A stretch of DNA of 64,000 nt from Bhargavaea sp. CC-171006 (GCF_009761675.1 NZ_QUZH01000033.1:186001-250000), one strand, 5' to 3'. Positions 55,080 through 64,000 are shown, counted from the stretch's first letter. Translations and numbers: made by a program. The notes: a model not told the origin generated them from the letters alone.

Positions 55080-56826
55080 TGGCAAGCCAGAACCTGTCCT
55101 GTCGTTTGAATACGCATCCCATGACGGGAAAATCATCCCCAGAACATTCCGTAACCCTGTGCGGGTGATCAAGGCTGAGCATGTCGGGGAAGTGATTCCC
55201 GCACTGCGGAACATCCAGAAAGCAGTGGAAGATGGCTGGTATGCCGCAGGATATCTTTCCTATGAAGCAGCACCTGCCTTTGATCCGGCATACAGGGTCA
55301 AAGAGGGAAACAAGATGCCGCTCCTGTGGTTCGGGATTTTCGGGGAGCCTGAATACAGCGAACTTATCGCATCAGGCCAGTGCGAGGTCTCTGATTGGAA
55401 GCCGGATACCGGGGAGCAGGCGTACAGGGAGGCGATCCGTTCCATCAGGCAGGCCATCGAATACGGGGAAACCTACCAGACGAATTACACCATCCGGCTG
55501 AACAGCCGGTTCAGGGGAGACGAAGTCGCACTGTTTGAACGGATGAAGCGGGCACAATCCTGCAACTACAGTGCGTATATCAACACCGGTGAACACTCCG
55601 TGCTGTCGGCTTCTCCTGAGTTGTTCTTCAGGGTGACAGGCAACCGGATTACGGCAAAGCCGATGAAGGGTACGGTAAAGAGAGGGAAGACATCAGAAGA
55701 AGATCAGGCGCTCTCCGAGTGGCTGGCCCATTCTGAGAAAAACCAGGCTGAAAATGTGATGATCGTCGATCTTTTAAGGAACGATCTTGGCAGAATTGCC
55801 AAGCCGGGAAGTGTGGACGTTCCGAAGCTTTTTGAAATCGAACGCTATCCGACCGTGCATCAGATGACTTCCACTGTGGAGGCGGAACTGGAGGAAGGAA
55901 CAGATCTGATCGATGTATTTGGAGCGCTATTTCCCTGCGGGTCCATCACTGGCGCACCCAAGGTCAGTACGATGAATCTGATCTCACATCTTGAGCAGTC
56001 TCCGCGGGAAGTATATTGCGGAGCAATCGGATTCATCACACCGGAACGTGAAGCCGTGTTTAACGTCCCGATCCGAACGGTGATGATCGAACAGGCAAGC
56101 GGAAATGCAACTTACGGTGTGGGGGGCGGCATCACGTGGGATTCGACCAGTGAAGAGGAGTATGGAGAAATCCTTGCCAAGTCTAGCTTTCTGAAGCTTG
56201 ACCGCCCGGAGTTCAACCTTTTGGAAAGTTTTCTGCTTGAGGATGGCCGTTATTTCCTGAAAGAGGCGCATCTGCACCGGATGTTGCGCTCTGCACACTA
56301 TTTCGGTTTTTCTTTTGACCTTGGAGCTATCTCGGAAAAGCTGAATCAGCTCGCAGAAGAACTGCCCGAAGGCGCTTATAAAGTCCGCTTCGTGCTCGGC
56401 CCGGATGGCAACATGTCCGTGGAAGGTCAAAAGATCACCCAGAGCCCCAGGCTCCCAAAAGTGATTCTTGCAAATGACCCGGTCGACAGGGAAAATCCGT
56501 TCCTTTACCATAAAACGACCCATCGGACCGTCTATGATCAGCATGCAGTTACCGGCTGCCATGATGTCCTTTTATGGAATAAGGAAGGACAGCTGACGGA
56601 ATTCATCAATGGCAATCTGGTGCTGGAAATCGGCGGCAAGCTCTGGACACCTCCGGTATCCACCGGACTGCTTGCAGGCACTTACCGCGGCTTTCTGCTG
56701 GAGGAAGGCACCATCAATGAAAAAGAGCTGCACCTGACCGACCTGGAATCTGCCACAAGAATCTGGCTGATCAACAGTGTGAGGAAATGGGTGGAGGTCC
56801 GGCTGGAGAATAAACAAAAAGAATAG
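55069..56826 (+). CDS. pabB: Bifunctional aminodeoxychorismate synthase I / aminodeoxychorismate lyase
   Basis: 585 residues, PabB-PabC fusion. Residues 1-370 are the chorismate-binding domain (YQTNYTIRL, ASPELFFR, KPMKGTVKRG, SITGAPKVSTM, YCGAIG). Residues about 385-585 are a class IV aminotransferase (PabC) with HRTVYDQ, ELTEFINGNLVLE and STGLLAGTYRGFLLEEG. With PabA it would make p-aminobenzoate from chorismate and glutamine without a separate lyase. Such fusions are known in several Firmicutes. Confidence 0.92.
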   Translation: MLNNGKPEPVLSFEYASHDGKIIPRTFRNPVRVIKAEHVGEVIPALRNIQKAVEDGWYAAGYLSYEAAPAFDPAYRVKEGNKMPLLWFGIFGEPEYSELIASGQCEVSDWKPDTGEQAYREAIRSIRQAIEYGETYQTNYTIRLNSRFRGDEVALFERMKRAQSCNYSAYINTGEHSVLSASPELFFRVTGNRITAKPMKGTVKRGKTSEEDQALSEWLAHSEKNQAENVMIVDLLRNDLGRIAKPGSVDVPKLFEIERYPTVHQMTSTVEAELEEGTDLIDVFGALFPCGSITGAPKVSTMNLISHLEQSPREVYCGAIGFITPEREAVFNVPIRTVMIEQASGNATYGVGGGITWDSTSEEEYGEILAKSSFLKLDRPEFNLLESFLLEDGRYFLKEAHLHRMLRSAHYFGFSFDLGAISEKLNQLAEELPEGAYKVRFVLGPDGNMSVEGQKITQSPRLPKVILANDPVDRENPFLYHKTTHRTVYDQHAVTGCHDVLLWNKEGQLTEFINGNLVLEIGGKLWTPPVSTGLLAGTYRGFLLEEGTINEKELHLTDLESATRIWLINSVRKWVEVRLENKQKE

Positions 56827-56955
56827 ATGCAGAAAAGGCTGTGCAGTCGCACGGCCTTCTTTGTATTGGACGTAAAACAGTAATTTCCATAAAAAAAAGG
56901 AATCCGGGCGAAAGTTGTGGAAGGGAGGGGAAAGATATCGGAATGGGGGGAACTC

Positions 56956-58377
56956 ATGAATACTTCAGTTTGGATATGGGGAATGACAATAGTGCTATGC
57001 GCACTATTTATTGCGGTCGCATTCATGTTCAGAAAAAAGTCGGCTGAAAGTTTTGTGCAGTATGCGATTGCCGGCGGAACACTTCCCTTTTTTCTGATTC
57101 TCTTCACAGACATCGCAACCATCATGGGAGTCGGAAATTTTGTCGGACACTCCGCCAAAGGTTATGAGATCGGGGTGGCGAATATCCCGTTTGTTTTTGG
57201 GGAGCAGGGAGCCAAGGTTTTATTTGCCCTCGTATTTGCCGGCTTTGCAGCACGATTTACATATGTCACGATTGCGGAGATGATGGATGACCTGATATTG
57301 CGCGACCGGATTGCCCGGGCGCTGATCGCCATCCTGACTTCTGCAATCATGATCGCTTGGACAAGCGGCCAGGCTATCGGGATGGGTGCGCTTTTCTCCA
57401 CATTCACAGGAACCGAACCGCTGCCGATGATCCTTCTCTTCTCCGGGGTGTTCATCGTCTATACGACAGTTGGCGGCATGTATTCTGTTGTGTGGACGGA
57501 TTTCATTCAGGGTTCGCTCCTCATCGTGATTGCGCTTTGGTTTTACTACCGGATATTCAGTGAGGTTGATTTCAGTTATTCGGCACTGCAGAGCCAGCTT
57601 GCCGATGTCGGCGGGCTCCATCTGGCAGCACTGAACCTCTCTGCTATGGAAGTGTTGAGTCTGTTTGTGACCGGCGTATTCGGAATCCTGGCAGCGCAGG
57701 TCTACTGGCAGCGATGTTTTGCGGCGGAGAGTCCGAAGGTGGCGAGCCGGGCGATGCTGATCGGCGGTATCGTCGCCATTGTATTCACTTCACTCACGAC
57801 GCTTGCGGGGATTGTCGTCTATACAAAGAATCAGTCCCTTGATCCGAATCAGGCCATCTCATACTTTATACTGGAGGAACTGACACCGGTCGCGGTTCTG
57901 GCTTTTTTCCTCCTCGTCTTTTTGGCAGCTATCTCAAGCGCATCTTCCCTTCTTCACGCGGCTTCCGTTGTCATCGTGAATGACCTGGTCATTCCGAATA
58001 TGAAGAAAAGGGAAGAGTCTTTTTACGTGAACCTGACCCGATGGTGCGTCCTTCTGGTCGGAGTATTTTCGATCGGGGCAGCCCTGCTGTTCGAGTCGAT
58101 CATCGACTTGTTTTCTCTGGCCTATACAATGGCGGGCGGCGGCGTTGTTCCTGTGCTGATTGTAGGGCTCCTGTGGAAGCAAAGGAAGTCGGAGAAATTT
58201 GAAATGGGGGAACGGAACAGCCGTGTCAGCGTATGGGGAGCAAGGGCCGGTATTCTTGCGGGCGCTGTCGTGTCGGTGACAGCGGGAATCCTCTGGGGAG
58301 TCCTCGTTTCGGCAGTTCTCACTGTTCTTGTCTCGCTGATGCTGCCAAACGGAAAGCTTCCGGTAACAGAGGCGTAA
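56956..58377 (+). CDS. Sodium:solute symporter family transporter
   Basis: 473 residues with about 13 membrane helices in the SSS/PutP (LeuT-like) fold. FFLILFTDIATIMGVGNFVGHSAKGYEIG, GGMYSVVWTDFIQG and the late FLAAISSASSLLHAASVVIVNDLV are family features. ATG 56956 follows GGGGGGAACTC. An in-frame TTG 39 bases earlier also has a site. Monocistronic. The solute is unknown. Confidence 0.87.
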   Translation: MNTSVWIWGMTIVLCALFIAVAFMFRKKSAESFVQYAIAGGTLPFFLILFTDIATIMGVGNFVGHSAKGYEIGVANIPFVFGEQGAKVLFALVFAGFAARFTYVTIAEMMDDLILRDRIARALIAILTSAIMIAWTSGQAIGMGALFSTFTGTEPLPMILLFSGVFIVYTTVGGMYSVVWTDFIQGSLLIVIALWFYYRIFSEVDFSYSALQSQLADVGGLHLAALNLSAMEVLSLFVTGVFGILAAQVYWQRCFAAESPKVASRAMLIGGIVAIVFTSLTTLAGIVVYTKNQSLDPNQAISYFILEELTPVAVLAFFLLVFLAAISSASSLLHAASVVIVNDLVIPNMKKREESFYVNLTRWCVLLVGVFSIGAALLFESIIDLFSLAYTMAGGGVVPVLIVGLLWKQRKSEKFEMGERNSRVSVWGARAGILAGAVVSVTAGILWGVLVSAVLTVLVSLMLPNGKLPVTEA

Positions 58378-58396
58378 AGATCCATAGAGAAACCAA

Positions 58397-58428
58397 AAAG
58401 GAGACTCCGCGGGGGAGTCTCCTTTTTT
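58397..58428. terminator. Bidirectional terminator before the end of luxS
   Basis: AAAAGGAGACTCC...GGGAGTCTCCTTTTTT, between convergent SSS and luxS genes. Confidence 0.85.
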
Positions 58429-58904
58429 CAGTTTACAGGTTCCGCAAATTTGCGTTCGAATGCATCAATGCTGATTCCGGCATCCAGAACTTGCTTGGAA
58501 TATTCTTTTGCTGCAAACAGGGAGTGGTCCCTGTAGTTGCCGCATTCCAGTGCGGATACGGCCGGGACAGTTTCGGTTTCAATCACTTTTTCAAGTGTCG
58601 CCTTCAGTGCTCGTGCAATATCTGCAGGGTCATGCTCATCCCAGATGATCATATAGAAACCGGTGCGGCATCCCATCGGGGAGATATCGACAATTCCCTC
58701 GATTTCATCTCTCATATACGTGGCGAGCAGGTGCTCAAGTGTATGAACCGCAGAAGTCGGCATGGCATCTTTGTTTGGCTGAAGGAAGCGAAGGTCATAT
58801 TTTTGAAGCGATGCGCCTTTTGTATGCTGCTCTGTGCCTGCAAGCCGGACATACGGGGCAATCACCTTGTTATGGTCCAGAAGGAAGCTTTCGACTTGTG
58901 CCAT
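58428..58904 (-). CDS. luxS: S-ribosylhomocysteine lyase
   Basis: Iron/zinc enzyme that splits S-ribosylhomocysteine into homocysteine and the autoinducer-2 precursor, recycling SAM by-products. 158 residues. Metal ligands are His54 and His58 (HTLEH) and Cys121 (LECGNYRDHS). Cys79 in SPMGCRTGFY is the catalytic cysteine. The operon neighbours are unrelated. It supplies homocysteine alongside metA. Confidence 0.97.
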   Translation of the reverse strand: MAQVESFLLDHNKVIAPYVRLAGTEQHTKGASLQKYDLRFLQPNKDAMPTSAVHTLEHLLATYMRDEIEGIVDISPMGCRTGFYMIIWDEHDPADIARALKATLEKVIETETVPAVSALECGNYRDHSLFAAKEYSKQVLDAGISIDAFERKFAEPVN

Positions 58905-59076
58905 TGGGCCATCATCCTTTCATATTTGAATTCCTACTTATCATATCAGATTTAAAATACAAAATAAACCATCTAATCTTTCATCGAAAAACCCGAGTTA
59001 AAGTGGTTCCCAACACGGAGTCGGCATGGTATGATATTTCCTGTTTTGATTCTAAAAAAAGGAAGAAGGAAATGCG

Positions 59077-60459
59077 ATGTCTGCGACTGCAGTTGGCGGC
59101 CAGGAAAACAAACTGAGCCTGTATCATCTGACGTGGCCGATTTTTCTTGAGTTGTTTTTGTTCATGCTGATGGGGTTGACCGATACCTTCATGTTGAGTT
59201 CGCTGTCGGATGATGCCGTCTCCGGAGTCGGGGCTGCCAACCAGTATATTCATATCGCAATCCTTGTGCTTGAGGTCGTCGGGAACGGAGCGGCGATCGT
59301 CGTCTCCCAGTACCTTGGTTCCAGGCGATATATAGAAGCCGCGAAAATTTCCGGTCTGGCGGTTTCATTGAACCTTCTTGTCGGCCTGGGTCTCAGTGTC
59401 ATGTTTATGCTGTTCACGAACCGGCTGATGACTGCCATGAATCTGCAGGGCGAAGTGCTTGCTCATGCCGAAGCGTACTTGTCCATTGTTGGCGGTGCGA
59501 TTTTCCTGCAGGCCATTATTAATTCCCTTGCTGCCGTGATCCGGGTGCATGGATTCACGAAACAGACGATGTTCGTATCCCTCGGCATGAACATCATTCA
59601 CGTGGTCGGGAACTATGCCCTCATCTTCGGCAAGTTCGGCCTACCGGAACTCGGCGTGCAGGGGGCTGCGATTTCGTCGGTCGGCAGCCGGATCATCGCC
59701 GTGTTCGTCTTTTTCTGGTTGCTGTACCGGGTGATGGAATATAAGATTGAATTCAGATACTACATCACGTGGACGAAATCCTACATTGTAAAGATACTGA
59801 ACATCGGGCTTCCGAGTGCGTTTGAGCAGATTCTGTATCAGGGATGCCAGCTTGTTTTCCTTTACTATGTGACGCATCTCGGAATAGAAGCGCTTGCCGC
59901 CCGTCAGTATGCGGTGAACATTTCGATGTTCAGCTATCTGTTCGCATTGGCGATCGGTCTCGGGACTTCCATCATCACCGGCCGTCTTGTCGGAGCCGGG
60001 AATAAGGAAGAAGCCTATAGCGGGCTTTGGAAAAGCCTGAAATGGGCGTTCCTGTTTACCATCATCATGGTCGCACTCGTCATGACGTTCCGCTATCCGC
60101 TGATGCGGCTCTTTACGGACAACGAGGCGATCATTGAACTCGGTGCGTCCGTTCTCCTGCTTGCGTTTCTTTTGGAAACCGGAAGAACGTTCAATATCGT
60201 CATCATCAACTCTCTGCGTGCATCCGGGGATGCCAGATTCCCTGTGCTGATGGCTGCACTCTCGATGGTCATGATGAGTCTTCCGCTTGGCTACTTCTTC
60301 GTATTTGTCCTGGATCTAGGTCTTGTCGGCGTCTGGCTCGCCATTGCAGCTGACGAATGGACCAGAGGGATTATCATGGCCCTTCGCTGGAAGAGCCGCG
60401 CCTGGCAAAGGCACTCTCTTGTTGATGACGAAGTGCAGGCGGCTCCTGAGATTGCATGA
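59077..60459 (+). CDS. MATE-family efflux transporter
   Basis: 460 residues with twelve predicted membrane helices in two repeats. Family features include LGLTDTFMLSSLSDDAVSGVGAANQ, FLQAIINSLAAVIRVHGFTKQTM and LINSLRASGDARFPVL. Such pumps use Na+ or H+ to expel drugs or cationic metabolites. AAGGAAATGCG precedes the ATG. Stand-alone gene; no regulator next to it. Confidence 0.9.
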   Translation: MSATAVGGQENKLSLYHLTWPIFLELFLFMLMGLTDTFMLSSLSDDAVSGVGAANQYIHIAILVLEVVGNGAAIVVSQYLGSRRYIEAAKISGLAVSLNLLVGLGLSVMFMLFTNRLMTAMNLQGEVLAHAEAYLSIVGGAIFLQAIINSLAAVIRVHGFTKQTMFVSLGMNIIHVVGNYALIFGKFGLPELGVQGAAISSVGSRIIAVFVFFWLLYRVMEYKIEFRYYITWTKSYIVKILNIGLPSAFEQILYQGCQLVFLYYVTHLGIEALAARQYAVNISMFSYLFALAIGLGTSIITGRLVGAGNKEEAYSGLWKSLKWAFLFTIIMVALVMTFRYPLMRLFTDNEAIIELGASVLLLAFLLETGRTFNIVIINSLRASGDARFPVLMAALSMVMMSLPLGYFFVFVLDLGLVGVWLAIAADEWTRGIIMALRWKSRAWQRHSLVDDEVQAAPEIA

Positions 60460-60484
60460 CGACAGAATGAATTTGTTCATATAC

Positions 60485-60518
60485 CGCACAAGGCGATTTG
60501 CTGCCTTGTGCGTTTTTT
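60485..60518 (+). terminator. Terminator after the MATE gene
   Basis: CGCACAAGGC...GCCTTGTGCG with an 8-nt loop and TTTTTTATG. Confidence 0.85.
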
Positions 60519-60527
60519 ATGATGAAA

Positions 60528-60564
60528 CAACAGCCGGTTCCTATGAAGGAGGAACCGGCTGTTG
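60528..60564 (-). terminator. Terminator after the aldo/keto reductase gene
   Basis: A perfect 14-bp stem (CAACAGCCGGTTCC and complement). On the - strand it follows the stop codon by 11 bases and leads into TTTCATC. Confidence 0.75.
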
Positions 60565-60575
60565 CATCATTCAGA

Positions 60576-61508
60576 TCATGAGAAGATGGATTCGATTTCA
60601 TTTCGTTCTTGTTCGGAGAGGTTCACATCAAGTGCCTTCAGGTTGTCGAGTATCTGCTCAGGACGCTTGGCACCCGGAATGATGGAATCAATCGGTCCTT
60701 TTCCGAGGTAGTAGGCGAGGACAATATGTGCAATTTCTGCGTTGTGGGTTTCGGCGATGGGCCGAAGCTTGTCTACGCGCCGTACATTTTGTCTGAACGT
60801 ATCACCCTGGAAACGAGCCTGGTTTTTCCGGAGATCGTCGAATGTCTCATTGCCGCTGTATTTCCCGGCGAGAAGACCTGCAGCAAGCGGGTAGTAGGGG
60901 ACGAAAGAAATTCCATGCTCGGAAGTGTACGGAAAGTAGCTTTTCTCTGCTCCGCGCTCGAGAAGATTATACTCTCCCTGGAATACATCCACATAGCCGT
61001 CCCGGTTGGCTTCCTGCAGCTGCTCAGTGGTAAAGTTCGAGACACCGATTGCACGGATCTTGCCTTCATCCTTTAGTTCTTTCAACGCACCGACAGCTTC
61101 TGCTTTTGGTGTGTCCTCATCAGGATAGTGGATGTAGTAAAGGTCGATATAGTCGGTCTGTAGCCGCTTCAGGCTTTTTTCCACTTCCTCGCGGAGGAAG
61201 GCAGGAGAGTTATCGACGACGATGCCGTCCCCGGACTGTCGGTGTGCCCCTTTTGTGGCAATCACCAGTTCCTGTCGCCTGCCGGATTCATGTACCACCT
61301 CACCAACGAGCTCTTCAGAACGGCCCATTCCGTAAATAAATGCAGTATCCAGAAAATTAATGCCGTGGCTGATCGCCGTGCGCACAAGTTCCCGGCCTGT
61401 CTCTTCACTCAGATTCGGGTACAGATTGTGGCCGCCGACCGCGTTCGTACCAAGACCGATCGGGTTTACGTTAAGTCCTGATTTTCCCAAATTCACCTGT
61501 TTGCTCAT
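60576..61508 (-). CDS. Aldo/keto reductase
   Basis: 310 residues, TIM-barrel oxidoreductase using [24 protein letters not shown] carries the catalytic Asp and Tyr, VIATKGAH the Lys, and [11 protein letters not shown] the His region. [10 protein letters not shown] and the cofactor loop [13 protein letters not shown] follow. Start ATG 61508 has AAAGGGG eight bases before. A Met six codons upstream lacks a site. Substrate unknown; YccK/IolS-like group. Confidence 0.9.
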   Translation of the reverse strand: MSKQVNLGKSGLNVNPIGLGTNAVGGHNLYPNLSEETGRELVRTAISHGINFLDTAFIYGMGRSEELVGEVVHESGRRQELVIATKGAHRQSGDGIVVDNSPAFLREEVEKSLKRLQTDYIDLYYIHYPDEDTPKAEAVGALKELKDEGKIRAIGVSNFTTEQLQEANRDGYVDVFQGEYNLLERGAEKSYFPYTSEHGISFVPYYPLAAGLLAGKYSGNETFDDLRKNQARFQGDTFRQNVRRVDKLRPIAETHNAEIAHIVLAYYLGKGPIDSIIPGAKRPEQILDNLKALDVNLSEQERNEIESIFS

Positions 61509-61562
61509 ACACGCAGCCCCTTTCATTCGTTGCGGTGTTCCTACTACAGTGTAGGGGAGCCA

Positions 61563-62357
61563 TTAAGATGATTCAATTTTTTGATAGGAATGTCGGGGAG
61601 CGGTTGACCGATACCAGCTGCGGAACAGCAGGATGATGATGACCAGGTCGACCAGGTCACCTCCGTAATACATGAGCATGGCGCCTTCCCGGACTTCATC
61701 AGCCGGAAACCCGGTAAGAGGTTTCGCGTAAATGTACTTGCTCAGTATACCGTGTGCGGCAAGCGTGAAGATGAAAACGACCGTCCGGAACAGATGGCTG
61801 CACGGATGCGGGGCAGGGTCGATGTAGATCATCGAGATGGTGAACAGATAGCCTGCAGCGAATACATGCAGGTGGACGAGCAGGTAGAGCCACAGATGTT
61901 GATGCATCAGCTGGAACAGGGGTGTGGCGTAAAGAAGCCACAGTCCGCCGATGTTCAGCACGGATGCCGTTACGGGGTTCCGGTAAAATTGCGCGATCGG
62001 ATGGCGCAGCACATTTGTCACACGCCTGGCCGCCAGTACCGGAAGTGCACGGAGCAGAAGGGTGACAGGGGCAGAGAGGGCGATCAGGAGCGGCGCAAGC
62101 ATCCCAAGCAACAGGTGGCCGGCCATGTGGAGGCGAAAATCATAATGGGCAGCCTCGGCAAACGGTCCTGCAAAAACAAGCGAGACCATTACTGTCCCTG
62201 ATAGCCATAGGATAAACCTCCATGCAGGCCAACGTCTTAGCCGCTTGACCCTGTTTGTCCGGAGCGTCAGGATCAAGTATCCAACTGCACCTGAAATCGC
62301 AAACAGCATGACGAGAATCTGTAGGACAGCGGGCAGGAACGGCTGTTCATGATGCAA
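61563..62357 (-). CDS. ctaG: CtaG-family (caa3-type cytochrome oxidase assembly) membrane protein
   Basis: 264 residues with about seven membrane helices and the family pattern AHYDFRLHMAGHLLLGMLAPLLIALSAPVTLLLRALP. His residues such as HLHVFAAGYLFTISM follow. CtaG in B. subtilis is needed for caa3 oxidase activity, probably copper insertion. No cytochrome oxidase genes are adjacent. The start overlaps the end of the upstream DUF2243 gene, so the pair is coupled. The family is broad, so the ctaG name is tentative. Confidence 0.78.
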   Translation of the reverse strand: MHHEQPFLPAVLQILVMLFAISGAVGYLILTLRTNRVKRLRRWPAWRFILWLSGTVMVSLVFAGPFAEAAHYDFRLHMAGHLLLGMLAPLLIALSAPVTLLLRALPVLAARRVTNVLRHPIAQFYRNPVTASVLNIGGLWLLYATPLFQLMHQHLWLYLLVHLHVFAAGYLFTISMIYIDPAPHPCSHLFRTVVFIFTLAAHGILSKYIYAKPLTGFPADEVREGAMLMYYGGDLVDLVIIILLFRSWYRSTAPRHSYQKIESS

Positions 62358-62832
62358 GTGTCTCGCCTCCGCTTGTCCGTCTGCTTTCCTTTTTGGCGCT
62401 GCGTATCAGGAGCAGCCCCGCAATGATCATGATGACTGCAGTGATGTTCCAAATGAGGTCGTATGGCAGAATGTCAACATGGTAGCGGATCTGGTGAATC
62501 CTCATCAGCTTATGCTGGATGATCCCGTCATACAGCTGGAATCCGCCTCCGCCAAGCAACTTGCCTCCCCAAAACATCTTGTGCCAAAACACATGGCGGC
62601 GCATCAGGTCTGCGACCAAATATAGGCCGCCCACTGTGGCGAACCAGCTGAATGCGTGGAACAGACCATCGGAGATCAGGCCGATGGAAGTCGTTGACCG
62701 GTCGTAGAACTTATGCCAGTGAAGCAGCTGGTGGAAGATGGTCTCATCAATAAATGCGACAAATCCGAGTCCGAACAAAATGCCTGCCCATAAGTTCTTT
62801 TTCCAATGGCTATATTTGTGTTCTGGTGACAT
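62347..62832 (-). CDS. DUF2243 membrane protein
   Basis: 161 residues with four membrane segments. GFVAFIDETIFHQLLHWHKFYD and WGGKLLGGGGFQLYDGIIQHKLMRIHQIR are DUF2243 hallmarks, rich in conserved His. ATG 62832 is used; GTG 62841 is an alternative close to the AGGAGG. It forms a two-gene unit with the CtaG-like gene, an arrangement that suggests copper or oxidase assembly, but this is inferred. Confidence 0.85.
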   Translation of the reverse strand: MSPEHKYSHWKKNLWAGILFGLGFVAFIDETIFHQLLHWHKFYDRSTTSIGLISDGLFHAFSWFATVGGLYLVADLMRRHVFWHKMFWGGKLLGGGGFQLYDGIIQHKLMRIHQIRYHVDILPYDLIWNITAVIMIIAGLLLIRSAKKESRRTSGGETLAS

Positions 62833-62919
62833 GGTTTCCACTTCCTCCTTTATGTTGGAAACAGGGGAATATACGACAAGTATTGCCTTGCATGAAAGCC
62901 GGTAAACCGGACTGCAAGA

Positions 62920-62948
62920 TTGACAGTTTTAAATGGTCAATATAAAAT
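62920..62948 (+). promoter_or_regulatory. Promoter of the TetR gene
   Basis: TTGACA (62920-62925) and TAAAAT (62943-62948) with a 17-bp spacer. The operator below begins at the end of the -10 box. Confidence 0.75.
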
Positions 62949-62965
62949 GAATGAAAGTCAGTCAT
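62947..62965 (+). promoter_or_regulatory. TetR operator 1
   Basis: ATGA-n-TGA-AAG-TCA-n-TCAT palindrome (19 bp) overlapping the tetR start region. The same pattern occurs at 63574-63592. Confidence 0.75.
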
Positions 62966-62984
62966 GAAACTGTGAGGTGATTGG

Positions 62985-63551
62985 GTGGATAAGCGTGAGC
63001 GAATCATTCATGCCGCAATTGAGGTATTTCGGGAAAACGGAATTGAAAAAACCAAAATCTCCGATATCGTGAAAAAAGCCCAGATTGCACAAGGGACATT
63101 TTATCTGTACTTTCCATCCAAGCTTTCTGTCATGCCGGCCATTGCCGAGAAAATGGCGGCCCGCATGGAAGAGGCCATCCGCCAAAGTGTTAACACTGAA
63201 AATATTTGGACCGGCCAATTGCGGGAAATGATCGGTGCCGTATTTACCGTTACTGATGAATACCGTGATGTATCCACTCTTGTTTATGCCGGTCTCTCCG
63301 CCACAGAGCATGTCAGGGAATGGGAAGAGATTTACCGGCCGCTTTACATGACAGTATCTTCGATGATTGAGGAGTGGGAGTTACAAGGTGAAATCCGAGA
63401 GACCGACCCGCACCGGACGGCAAGACTGATCATCGGACTTGCCGAATCCGCAGCCGAACAGATCTACCTGTTTGATTCCTTTGATGCAGCTGAAGAACGC
63501 AAACAACAGGAAGCAGTTAATGAGTTTGTCATTCACGCTTTACGGAAGTAA
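62985..63551 (+). CDS. TetR-family repressor
   Basis: 188 residues. The N-terminal helix-turn-helix ISDIVKKAQIAQGTFYLYFPSKLSVM is typical of TetR; the rest is a helical ligand domain. GTG 62985 has GAGGTGATTGG. One palindrome lies in its own promoter and a matching one before the SMR pair downstream, so it very likely represses itself and that pump. The inducer is probably a cationic drug or guanidinium-like compound. Confidence 0.88.
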   Translation: MDKRERIIHAAIEVFRENGIEKTKISDIVKKAQIAQGTFYLYFPSKLSVMPAIAEKMAARMEEAIRQSVNTENIWTGQLREMIGAVFTVTDEYRDVSTLVYAGLSATEHVREWEEIYRPLYMTVSSMIEEWELQGEIRETDPHRTARLIIGLAESAAEQIYLFDSFDAAEERKQQEAVNEFVIHALRK

Positions 63552-63573
63552 GGCGTTGTTTTTTCAAGTAAAA

Positions 63574-63592
63574 ATGACTGAAAGTCATTCAT
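63574..63592 (+). promoter_or_regulatory. TetR operator 2
   Basis: Second 19-bp copy of the ATGA-n-TGA-AAG-TCA-n-TCAT palindrome, 16 bp before the SMR gene start. Confidence 0.75.
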
Positions 63593-63608
63593 ATGTGGAG
63601 GGATGAAT

Positions 63609-63947
63609 ATGAAAAATGCATGGTTCTACGTGATTCTCACCTGTATATTTGAACTGCTATGGGTTTATGGATTCAGTATGGCGGACAGGTGGTGGCACTG
63701 GGCATTGATTCTCGGAATCATTATTACGGATTTTCATTTTCTGGCGAAGGCTTGTGAAAAGTTGCCTACCGGAACGGTTTATGCGGTCTTCGCTGCGGCA
63801 GGGGCGGTCGGAACAGTGGTGATGGATGTGTATCTGTTCGGAGGAACGATGAACGAAGCGAAGCTGTTCTTTATCCTTTTGCTCGTGGCAGGAGTGATCT
63901 CCCTTAAAATGGCTGATAAAAAAGAAGAAAAGGGAGTGAATGCGTGA
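63609..63947 (+). CDS. SMR-family transporter, first subunit
   Basis: 112 residues, four membrane helices. FELLWVYGFSMAD carries the essential membrane Glu, and KLPTGTVYAVFAAAGAVGTV is the family's helix-3 motif. ATG 63609 is correctly spaced from GGAGGG; an ATG six bases earlier touches it. Paired SMR genes (YkkCD/YvdRS type) form heterodimers that expel guanidinium or cationic compounds. Confidence 0.9.
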   Translation: MKNAWFYVILTCIFELLWVYGFSMADRWWHWALILGIIITDFHFLAKACEKLPTGTVYAVFAAAGAVGTVVMDVYLFGGTMNEAKLFFILLLVAGVISLKMADKKEEKGVNA

Positions 63948-64000
63948 TGGGCTGGATGTTTGTCGGGGCTGCCGCACTGTTTGAAGTGATCGGGGCAGTC
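63947..64000 (+). CDS. SMR-family transporter, second subunit (cut by window end)
   Basis: ATG 63947 overlaps the previous stop (ATGA). The visible start MGWMFVGAAALFEVIGAV is a typical SMR first helix with the conserved Glu. The rest lies beyond the window. Confidence 0.8.
   Translation, partial: MGWMFVGAAALFEVIGAV

Noticed and set aside
1-64000. tRNA, rRNA, CRISPR arrays, transposases, phage genes
   Set aside because: Reading all gaps and both strands showed no cloverleaf, rRNA-like, spacer-repeat or transposase motifs.

Overview
The window looks like a piece of chromosome from a Gram-positive, low- to mid-GC Bacillales bacterium. Most likely it is a Planococcaceae member with a fairly high GC content (Bhargavaea-like), but the genus is inference. 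The evidence is strong AGGAGG-type ribosome binding sites, frequent TTG and GTG starts, a glmS ribozyme, a CzrA/CzcD zinc pair, an MhqR-type operator, a CYP152 P450 and many proteins that read as close relatives of Bacillus families. I see no rRNA or tRNA genes, no CRISPR array, no insertion sequence and no prophage. This is ordinary housekeeping and accessory chromosome with small inserted cassettes.

Layout. Bases 1-8100 hold a 3' part of a calcium P-type ATPase, a self-standing Mta/TipA-like MerR regulator with a textbook 19-bp-spacer promoter, an NCS2 purine permease, oligoendopeptidase F and a CYP152 fatty-acid peroxygenase. Bases 8100-9750 are mostly non-coding and carry three ~51-nt degenerate repeats, a hotdog thioesterase gene and a tandem array of hairpin-plus-terminator units that looks like duplicated small RNAs. 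Bases 9715-16400 carry an mhqD-type esterase behind an MhqR box, a DUF3298 protein, fhs, a P-loop kinase, a short UvrA-like ATPase and a frameshifted uracil-DNA glycosylase gene.

Bases 16420-31072 are metabolic. ilvA lies divergent to the tryptophan-to-anthranilate operon kynU-kynA-kynB. Next come an orphan anti-sigma-like membrane protein, the glmS ribozyme with glmS, an AraC regulator, and a four-gene cluster dapL-dapF-glnA-asnO. That cluster could make meso-diaminopimelate together with a glutamine-fed amidotransferase. Bases 31170-43330 hold small-molecule enzymes (FMN reductase, arylamine N-acetyltransferase, PhzF, trans-sulfuration enzyme), a compact protein kinase, a TerC protein, an LLM oxidoreductase, a hydrolase and an OpuC/EgtUV-type ABC importer with permease and binding protein fused.

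Bases 43400-47453 are the most unusual stretch. czcD and its likely repressor gene czrA should meet tail to tail, but a 2.7-kb divergent sulfatase/formylglycine-generating-enzyme cassette sits between them, and both of its borders carry a near-identical copy of the same terminator. The rest (47500-64000) holds metA (acetyltransferase type), a lipoprotein, a glycosyltransferase, a DUF1648/zinc-ribbon/M50-protease trio, pabA-pabBC for p-aminobenzoate, an SSS symporter, luxS, a MATE pump, an aldo/keto reductase, a CtaG/DUF2243 pair and a TetR-controlled paired SMR transporter that runs off the end. The TetR palindrome occurs in front of both the regulator and the transporter.
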